From the NCBI GenBank assembly GCA_913773715.1, contig CAJYHD010000321.1:1-9468 (forward strand): a stretch of 9,468 nucleotides of DNA, written 5' to 3'. The notes beneath the pieces were generated by a model that saw nothing but the letters and a program-made list of their open reading frames with translations, did not search any database and was not told the DNA's origin. Positions 4,720 through 9,468 of the stretch are shown here, one piece after another. The position numbers and the translations under genes are program-made. Positions within the stretch are counted from its first letter, which is position 1, and each line of letters starts with the position of its first letter. The stretch comes from an uncultured Sphingobium sp. Its GTDB lineage: Bacteria > Pseudomonadota > Alphaproteobacteria > Sphingomonadales > Sphingomonadaceae.

Positions 4720-7353
4720 ATGACACGGATTTCCGCACTCAAATTGTCGTTGATTCTCGCTTCGTCCTGGTCAGCCTGCGCCATCGCGCAGGAGGCACCG
4801 CAGGAACCGCAAGCCGATGAAGGCGCCGCGATCATCGTCACCGGTACCCGCGCCGTCGGCATGCAGGCCGCCGAGGCCGCCGCGCCCGTACAAGTGCTGA
4901 GCGAGGAAGCGATCAGCCATGTCGGCCAGCCCAACCTCAATCAAGTGCTGACCCAGATGGTGCCAGGCTTCACCGCGCAGACGCAGGGCACCGACCTTTC
5001 CAGCTTTTCGCTGTCCGCCCGCCTGCGCGGCCTGTCGCCAAACCACACGCTGGTCCTCGTCAACGGCAAGCGTCGGCACGGCAACGCGATCCTTCAGGTC
5101 ATTTCCGGCGCGTTCCAGGGGTCGGCAGCCCCCAGCATCGACGTCATCCCACCCGATGCGATCTCCCGCGTCGAAGTGCTTCAGGAGGGCGCAGCCGCCG
5201 TCTATGGCACCGACGCGATCGCGGGCGTGCTGAACTTCATCCTCAAGGATGATGACGAGGGTGGATCGTTCAAGGTCACCGGCGGCCAATATTATGACAG
5301 CGAAGGTGAGCTGTTCTCCGCTTCGGGGAATGCCGGTTTCAAGCTGGGCGAAGACGGATTCTTCAACCTCACCCTTTTCCACCGGCGGCAAAATTACACG
5401 ACGGTCGGCAAGGGACAGGTTCAGGTCACGCGTCCCGACGGCACGCTTCAGCCCAACGCTCCTGCGCAATGGGCGAACCTTGCGGGCGATGGCCTCGCCA
5501 ACATCAACGGCGGCCAGCCCAAGACCAATCTCAACGTCGCCTTCTATAATTTCGGCTATGATTTCGGTGGCGTCGAACTCTACAGCTTCGGCGATTACAG
5601 CCGCCGCGAAGGCTGGGCGAGGCAGGGTTATCGCCATCCCAAGCGCATCTGCTACGAAGCAGGCAACCTTGGCGGCAACGTGACGCCCGCCGCTTACGAT
5701 CCCTCCATCTGCTACAGCGACACCGGCATCAACGGCATGGTCCCGCTCCAGCATGTGATCGAGAATGAATATAGCTTCACCATCGGCGCGAAGGGCGATT
5801 TCGGCGGCGGCTGGAATTATGATCTCAGCGGCACCTACGGCTATCAGAAGGACGAGATCTGGACCGAAAAGTCGGCGCATCGCGAAGTCTGGCAGGAAAG
5901 CTATGCCGCATCGCTGCGCGGCGTCGGTGTGCCGAACACGCCCGACAAAGCCTATGACGGCGGCTTCCGCCTCAGCCAGACGACGATGACCGCCGACATC
6001 CGCAAGGAATTCGAGATGGGGATGGCCAAGCCCGTCACCTTCGCGTTCGGCGGCGAATATCGCCGCGACATGTACGAGATCGTCGCGGGCGACTTTTATT
6101 CGACTTACAAGACGGGCGTTCAGTCCTTCCCCGGATACAAGGCGACCGACGCAGGCCGCTTCACCCGCAGTTCCAAGGCGGGCTACGCCAACCTGATCCT
6201 CTATCCGGTCGATGCCTGGTCGGTCGACCTTGCCGGACGCTATGAGGATTATACCGATTTCGGCGACACGCTGATCGGCAAGGTGACGACGCGCTACGAC
6301 TTCAGCGACGCTTTCGCCATTCGCGGCACGGCCAGCACCGGCTTCCGCGCGCCGACGCTTGCCGAGCAGAATTATTCCACCATCAACGTCGCGCCGACCA
6401 GCGCCGTCGCACAGCTTCCTGCCGGAACACCCGCCGCCGCGCTACTGGGCTTCGGGGCGCTGAAGCCGGAAAAGTCGACCAACTTCTCGGCTGGCTTCGT
6501 AGTACGACCCGTGCCCAAGCTCGCCGTCACGGTCGATGGCTATTATATCAAGATCCGCGATCGCATCACCGGCACGGCGGCGCGCAATGCGGTGCTGAAC
6601 GGCGTGGCGCAGCCCGGCGGCGCGGACATCCTCAATGCGTTGAGCCAGGCAGGCATCGTGCTTGACCAGGCGCTCTTCACCAACGGCACGATCGGCGTGT
6701 CGAGCTTCACCAACGGCATCGACACCCGCACGATGGGCGTCGATTTCTCCATGACCTATCCGGTCGCGCTCGACTTCGGCACGCTCAACCTGTCGCTTAC
6801 GGCGAATTATAACAAGACCAAGGTCACCGACAACAAGGTTGGCTATCCGATCTTCAACGCGGCGTCGGAAAGCAATATCGAGCGGTCCAACCCCGACTAT
6901 AAGATCGTCGCCAACGCCCTGTTCAAGAGCGGCGCTTTCTCGCTCAACTTGCGCGAAACCTTCTACGGCAAGACGAGCGTCCTCGTCCGCCCGGCGTTCA
7001 ATGCGCGCACCGCGACGGGCGAGTTGCCTACCGGCGGCTTCCTGATCGCGGACGGCGCGATCGTGAACGGTGTGAACGCCAACCAGCTCTATTTCGACGG
7101 CGTGGTGAAGGCAGCGGCGATCACTGATCTGGAAGCAAACTATTCCTTCACCGATGCGGTCACCTTCTCGGTCGGTGCCAACAATCTGTTCAACAAGCGG
7201 CCCGAAATCCCTGCGATGATGCAGGGCGTCACGGTGCCGGTGGGGCAGTCACCCTATATCAACGGGTCCGGCACCTATTCCGCCTCCTTCGGACATGGCC
7301 CCTACAGCACGTCGGGCGGCTATTATTACGCTCGCCTCGACTTCCGTTTCTGA
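4720..7353 (+). CDS. TonB-dependent outer-membrane receptor, substrate unknown
   Basis: The 877-aa protein is a gated beta-barrel for energised uptake across the outer membrane. The N-terminus has a Sec signal peptide with likely cleavage after AIA (residues 21-23). A TonB-box-like stretch GAAIIVTGTRA (35-45) leads into the plug: PVQVLSEEAI (56-65), LNQVLTQMVPGFTAQ (73-87), LRGLSPNHTLVLVNGKRR (102-119), IPPDAISRVEVLQEGAAAVYG (143-163) and TDAIAGVLNFIL (164-175). The barrel follows, with FRAPTLAEQNY in its middle and an aromatic C-terminus ending in phenylalanine (LDFRF), the usual barrel-assembly signal. The mature protein has only two cysteines (Cys311, Cys331), probably a loop disulfide. 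The plug resembles sphingomonad/xanthomonad COG1629 receptors; I cannot tell siderophore, saccharide or other substrate. No neighbouring transporter or FecR/sigma gene hints at it. An out-of-frame ATG at 4716 overlaps the start. A strong terminator follows. Confidence 0.95.
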   Translation: MTRISALKLSLILASSWSACAIAQEAPQEPQADEGAAIIVTGTRAVGMQAAEAAAPVQVLSEEAISHVGQPNLNQVLTQMVPGFTAQTQGTDLSSFSLSARLRGLSPNHTLVLVNGKRRHGNAILQVISGAFQGSAAPSIDVIPPDAISRVEVLQEGAAAVYGTDAIAGVLNFILKDDDEGGSFKVTGGQYYDSEGELFSASGNAGFKLGEDGFFNLTLFHRRQNYTTVGKGQVQVTRPDGTLQPNAPAQWANLAGDGLANINGGQPKTNLNVAFYNFGYDFGGVELYSFGDYSRREGWARQGYRHPKRICYEAGNLGGNVTPAAYDPSICYSDTGINGMVPLQHVIENEYSFTIGAKGDFGGGWNYDLSGTYGYQKDEIWTEKSAHREVWQESYAASLRGVGVPNTPDKAYDGGFRLSQTTMTADIRKEFEMGMAKPVTFAFGGEYRRDMYEIVAGDFYSTYKTGVQSFPGYKATDAGRFTRSSKAGYANLILYPVDAWSVDLAGRYEDYTDFGDTLIGKVTTRYDFSDAFAIRGTASTGFRAPTLAEQNYSTINVAPTSAVAQLPAGTPAAALLGFGALKPEKSTNFSAGFVVRPVPKLAVTVDGYYIKIRDRITGTAARNAVLNGVAQPGGADILNALSQAGIVLDQALFTNGTIGVSSFTNGIDTRTMGVDFSMTYPVALDFGTLNLSLTANYNKTKVTDNKVGYPIFNAASESNIERSNPDYKIVANALFKSGAFSLNLRETFYGKTSVLVRPAFNARTATGELPTGGFLIADGAIVNGVNANQLYFDGVVKAAAITDLEANYSFTDAVTFSVGANNLFNKRPEIPAMMQGVTVPVGQSPYINGSGTYSASFGHGPYSTSGGYYYARLDFRF

Positions 7354-7374
7354 CGCCTCCCAACGTCACGAGGG

Positions 7375-7412
7375 AAAGAGGGTCGGTCCATTGCGGACCG
7401 GCCCTCTTTTTT
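7375..7412 (+). terminator. Intrinsic terminator of the TonB receptor gene
   Basis: A 12-bp stem (GAGGGTCGGTCC at 7378-7389 with GGACCGGCCCTC at 7395-7406, one U-G wobble) closes a 5-nt ATTGC loop and is followed by six Ts (7407-7412). Three As before the stem can extend the pairing. It begins 21 nt after the receptor stop and should separate the receptor transcript from the downstream ridA-like gene. Confidence 0.93.
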
Positions 7413-7449
7413 CGTCATGGGAAGTGCCGATCCGTGATGGAGACTTGAC

Positions 7450-7866
7450 ATGAAACGCCTGCTGCTGACCGCTTTTGCGCTTGCCCTGTCGGTTCCCGCA
7501 ACTGCGGAGTCCCTGCCCGCCAAGCGGCCTTTCTCTCCTGCCGTCCGCACAGGGAGCCTCCTGTTCCTCTCGGGCCAGATCGGCCAGGTGCCGCAAGGAC
7601 TGGACCGGCATGGCGAGGGGTTCGACGCGGCAGTGCGAGGCGCGATGGACGCGATCGGCGTGGTACTGAATGATAACGGGCTTGGCTTCGGCGATGTCGT
7701 CAAATGCACGGTGATGCTGGACGATATGGTCGACTGGCCGCGATTCAACGCGGCTTACCTGCCCTATTTTGAGGGGAAACGGCTGCCCGCCCGCAGCGCA
7801 TTCGGCGCGGACGGGCTGGCGATGGGCGCGCCGCTGGAAATCGAATGTATCGCCGCGTTCAAGTAA
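7450..7866 (+). CDS. RidA-family protein with a signal peptide
   Basis: The 138-aa product has the RidA (YjgF/YER057c/UK114) fold: FLSGQIGQ (residues 39-46), FDAAVRGAMDAIGVVL (58-73), VVKCTVMLDDM (83-93), the YLPYF segment (103-107) and the signature PARSAFGADGLAMGAPLEIE (113-132). Arg115 and Glu130 are spaced as the key Arg105 and Glu120 of E. coli RidA, which hydrolyses reactive enamines/imines released by PLP enzymes. The tyrosine of the usual GPYSQ motif is Phe here (RPFSPAV). Unlike cytosolic RidA, it starts with a Sec signal peptide (MKR, hydrophobic 4-15, likely cleavage after ATA at 17-19), so I infer a periplasmic protein. GGAG lies 7 nt before the ATG. It follows the TonB receptor terminator, leaving only about 37 bp for its own promoter unless read-through feeds it. 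Its last 8 bp overlap the convergent Trm112 gene. The substrate is unknown. Confidence 0.92.
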   Translation: MKRLLLTAFALALSVPATAESLPAKRPFSPAVRTGSLLFLSGQIGQVPQGLDRHGEGFDAAVRGAMDAIGVVLNDNGLGFGDVVKCTVMLDDMVDWPRFNAAYLPYFEGKRLPARSAFGADGLAMGAPLEIECIAAFK

Positions 7867-8044
7867 GCGGGACGGCTTCCCTTACGACCAGCACCGGCAC
7901 GCCGTCGCGTACAGCATAGGCGAGGCCCGCTGCTTCCGACACCAGCGCTTGCCGATCTGCGTCCCATGTCAGCGCTGTGCGCGTTACGGGGCAGACAAGC
8001 TTGGCAAGCAGCCACGGATCGATGGGCGAAGCGGCATCACTCAT
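7859..8044 (-). CDS. Trm112-family (UPF0434/YcaR-like) small protein
   Basis: The 61-aa protein matches the family of small Trm112/YcaR proteins along its length: DPWLLAKLVCPVTRTALTW (residues 9-27), LVSEAAGLAYAVRDGVPVLV (34-53). In eukaryotes and archaea Trm112 activates tRNA, rRNA and release-factor methyltransferases; the role of the bacterial forms is much less clear. Only Cys18 of the usual zinc-ligand cysteines remains; the CPxC partner is Thr21 and the downstream cysteine position is Ser, so zinc binding is doubtful. The ATG overlaps the stop of the LON-domain gene (ATGA), showing operon membership. The 3' end overlaps that of the ridA-like gene by 8 bp with no terminator between. Confidence 0.9.
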   Translation of the reverse strand: MSDAASPIDPWLLAKLVCPVTRTALTWDADRQALVSEAAGLAYAVRDGVPVLVVREAVPLT

Positions 8045-8655
8045 TGCAGCGTTGCGCCGCCATTACGTTCGGCGCGACCGACGATCTGCATCAGCTGGAT
8101 GATGCGGTCCGCGCGTTCGGACAGGTTGTCCGCTTCCAACAGTGTCTGTTTTGCAGCAGGATCGAAGGGCGCGATCTGGGCGATGCCGTTGACCAGCATC
8201 ATGTCGTCGAGCCGCGACACCGCGTCCCAATCCACCGCGTAGCCGAGCAGGTCGGCAAATCGACGCGATTCCTCCTCCAGCGCAGCGCGCTCGACGCTGT
8301 GCAGCACCTCATCATCCTGCGGCGCCTGCTCGATATCCGCTTCGATCTGGCGGAACTGGGTCGCGACCGGCAGCTCGCGCGCGACGCGAAAACGGGCAAG
8401 GCCGGTCAACACGATGTTGAAACGGCCATCGTCCAGCGCCTCGATATGGCTGACATGGCCCAGACACCCCATGTCGAACAGCTTGGGTACCGCACCGCCG
8501 TCGCGCGGCTGGATCATGCCAATGCGCCGATCACGTGCCATCGCGTCATGGATCAGCGCCCGGTAGCGCGGCTCGAAGATGTGGAGCGGCAACTCCATGC
8601 CCGGCAGCAGCAAGGCTCCGGCTAATGGAAAGATCGAGACGCGCGCGAGCGGCAT
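8041..8655 (-). CDS. Stand-alone LON substrate-binding domain protein
   Basis: The 204-aa product is the N-terminal substrate-recognition domain of Lon protease on its own: ARVSIFPLAGALLLPGMELP (residues 4-23), LHIFEPRYR (24-32), GCLGHVSHIEALDDGRFNI and LTGLARFRV follow in family order, then a helical C-terminal part (EEESRRFADLLGY, DDMMLVNGIAQ, KQTLLEADNLSERADRIIQLM). No AAA+ or serine-lysine protease domain is present, so it cannot be a protease itself; stand-alone forms are widespread and of unknown function. The frame is open upstream to 8829, but that sequence is the shadow of the thioredoxin gene; ATG 8653-8655 gives the family N-terminus and follows the upstream stop by 1 nt (TGACATG). 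Its own stop overlaps the start of the Trm112-family gene. Confidence 0.93.
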   Translation of the reverse strand: MPLARVSIFPLAGALLLPGMELPLHIFEPRYRALIHDAMARDRRIGMIQPRDGGAVPKLFDMGCLGHVSHIEALDDGRFNIVLTGLARFRVARELPVATQFRQIEADIEQAPQDDEVLHSVERAALEEESRRFADLLGYAVDWDAVSRLDDMMLVNGIAQIAPFDPAAKQTLLEADNLSERADRIIQLMQIVGRAERNGGATLQ

Positions 8656-8656
8656 G

Positions 8657-9468
8657 TCAGGAAAAGAGGATTTGCGACAATTTACGCCGCTGCGCCGCCA
8701 CCCAGGGATCTTCCAGACCAACCGCCTCGAAAATCTTGAGCAGTTGCGCGCGCGCCGCGCCATCGTTCCACGCCCGGTCGCGCCGTACGCTTTCGAGCAA
8801 GGCGTCAGCAGCGCCGTCGCGATCGCCATTGCCCATCAAACCACCGGCCAGTTCGAAGCGCGCCTCATGATCGTCGGGATCGGCTGCGACGCGTGCCTCG
8901 ACCGCAGAAAGGTCGGCAACGGGCCTGGCGTCGCGAGCCAGTGCGATCGCAGCGCGCGCCTGATCGATCGCGACATGCTTGGCGGCGTCGGCGGGAAGCT
9001 CGGCCAGCACGGCGTCCGCTTCGTCGACCTGACCCAGTGTGACCAGCGCGCGGGCCAGACCCGCAACCACCTCGACATTGTCGGGGGCCATTTCGGCGAT
9101 CTGGCTGAACACGGACAGAGCGCGATCAGCCTCTCCGCCTGCCAGCAATTCCTCTCCCATCGCGATCAGCGGCGCGATTTCCTGCGCCGCCGCCTTGTCA
9201 TCCGATTCGATCGGAAGCTGCGCGAGCAACTGGTCGAAATATTGCTTGAACTGCGCCTCGGTGCGCGCCTGGCTCAAGTCCGCGACTGGCTGACCCTGGA
9301 ATACAGCATAGACAGTCGGGATTGATTGAACACGAAACTGGCTTGCGATGAAGCCATTCTCGTCGACATTCACCTTGACCAGTTTGACGCCCTTGGACGC
9401 GTAATCGGCGCAGACCTTCTCGATTACCGGGGCGAGTTGCTTGCAGGGGCCGCACCATTCGGCCCAGA
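8657..9468 (-). CDS. Thioredoxin-TPR protein, CnoX/YbbN-like (5' end cut off)
   Basis: 269 residues are visible; the start is beyond the right edge. The protein opens within the thioredoxin active site WAEWCGPCKQLAPVIEKV (CGPC at 9443-9454), continues through KVNVDENGFIASQFRVQSIP with the cis-proline loop SIPT, then a tetratricopeptide-like region (IAPLIAMGEELLAGGEADRA onward) and ends in the characteristic AARAQLLKIFEAVG...VAAQRRKLSQILF tail of the TPR_20 type. This domain pair defines CnoX (YbbN), a chaperone that holds unfolded proteins and hands them to folding machinery. E. coli CnoX has a modified active site, whereas the intact CGPC here suggests redox activity is retained. A GTG at 9371-9373 is in frame but internal and not the start. 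It heads the operon with the LON-domain and Trm112 genes. Confidence 0.93.
   Translation of the reverse strand, partial: WAEWCGPCKQLAPVIEKVCADYASKGVKLVKVNVDENGFIASQFRVQSIPTVYAVFQGQPVADLSQARTEAQFKQYFDQLLAQLPIESDDKAAAQEIAPLIAMGEELLAGGEADRALSVFSQIAEMAPDNVEVVAGLARALVTLGQVDEADAVLAELPADAAKHVAIDQARAAIALARDARPVADLSAVEARVAADPDDHEARFELAGGLMGNGDRDGAADALLESVRRDRAWNDGAARAQLLKIFEAVGLEDPWVAAQRRKLSQILFS

Noticed and set aside
4771..5880. A 369-codon open frame on the minus strand opposite the TonB receptor
   Set aside because: It is a shadow of the receptor's codons with no recognisable domain or ribosome site. The receptor frame has signal peptide, plug and barrel features.
8656..8829. An upstream in-frame extension of the LON-domain protein
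   Set aside because: It is out-of-frame reading of the thioredoxin-TPR gene. The conserved LON start (MPLARVSIFPLAG) begins at 8655.
8579..9325. A 248-codon plus-strand frame opposite the thioredoxin-TPR gene
   Set aside because: It runs antisense to a clear thioredoxin/TPR coding sequence and has no family-like sequence.
1..9468. CRISPR array, tRNA/rRNA genes, insertion sequences, toxin-antitoxin or phage genes
   Set aside because: I saw no regularly spaced direct repeats, tRNA-like cloverleaf, transposase motifs or small paired toxin-antitoxin frames. Coding density and composition are uniform apart from the 4575-4650 leader.

Overview
The window looks like chromosome of a GC-rich alphaproteobacterium, most likely a sphingomonad (Sphingomonas, Sphingobium, Novosphingobium or a relative). 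This rests on my recall of family sequences and gene order, not on a search. The pointers are the tlpA / argH / small lipoprotein / lysA order, a siroheme synthase of the short sphingomonad kind, a large TonB-dependent receptor, a thioredoxin-TPR / LON-domain / Trm112 gene trio, and an intergenic palindrome built on CCGGACTTGATCCGGG. Genes are densely packed; no IS element, prophage, CRISPR array, tRNA or rRNA is visible.

Layout. (1) Positions 3-149 (+) hold the last 48 codons of a gene cut by the left edge, perhaps a TetR-type regulator; it ends 26 bp inside the 3' end of the convergent siroheme gene. (2) Positions 3803-124 (-) are a tightly spaced, probably single operon: argH, a small LptM/YifL-like lipoprotein, lysA, and a siroheme synthase homologue. 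argH and the lipoprotein share an ATGA junction; lysA and the siroheme gene are 1 nt apart. (3) A TlpA-type thioredoxin lipoprotein (3823-4443, +) is read divergently from argH with only 19 bp between start codons. (4) Positions 4444-4719 have no gene but hold a two-armed palindromic REP-like element and an AT-rich leader. (5) A TonB-dependent receptor (4720-7353, +) ends in a strong intrinsic terminator, followed by a RidA-family protein with a signal peptide (7450-7866, +). (6) On the minus strand a thioredoxin-TPR protein (CnoX/YbbN-like, cut by the right edge), a stand-alone LON-domain protein and a Trm112-family protein form a second packed operon that converges on ridA with an 8 bp overlap.

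How the genes may work together. The argH operon joins the last step of arginine synthesis, the last step of lysine synthesis and a late step of siroheme synthesis (needed for sulfite/nitrite reduction), with a small outer-membrane-type lipoprotein between them. A TlpA thiol-disulfide protein lies back to back with it. In E. coli LptM assists oxidative assembly of the LPS translocon, so a link between the lipoprotein and the oxidoreductase is possible but unproven. The TonB receptor and exported RidA protein may serve uptake and clean-up of an unknown compound. The right-hand operon has a protein quality-control flavour.

Most of the window is ordinary housekeeping sequence. I see no clear new defence, mobile or RNA system. 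The most unusual points are a degenerate uroporphyrinogen methyltransferase-like tail on the siroheme enzyme, a periplasm-directed RidA beside a TonB receptor, the overlapping argH/tlpA start region, and a Trm112 protein lacking most zinc-ligand cysteines.
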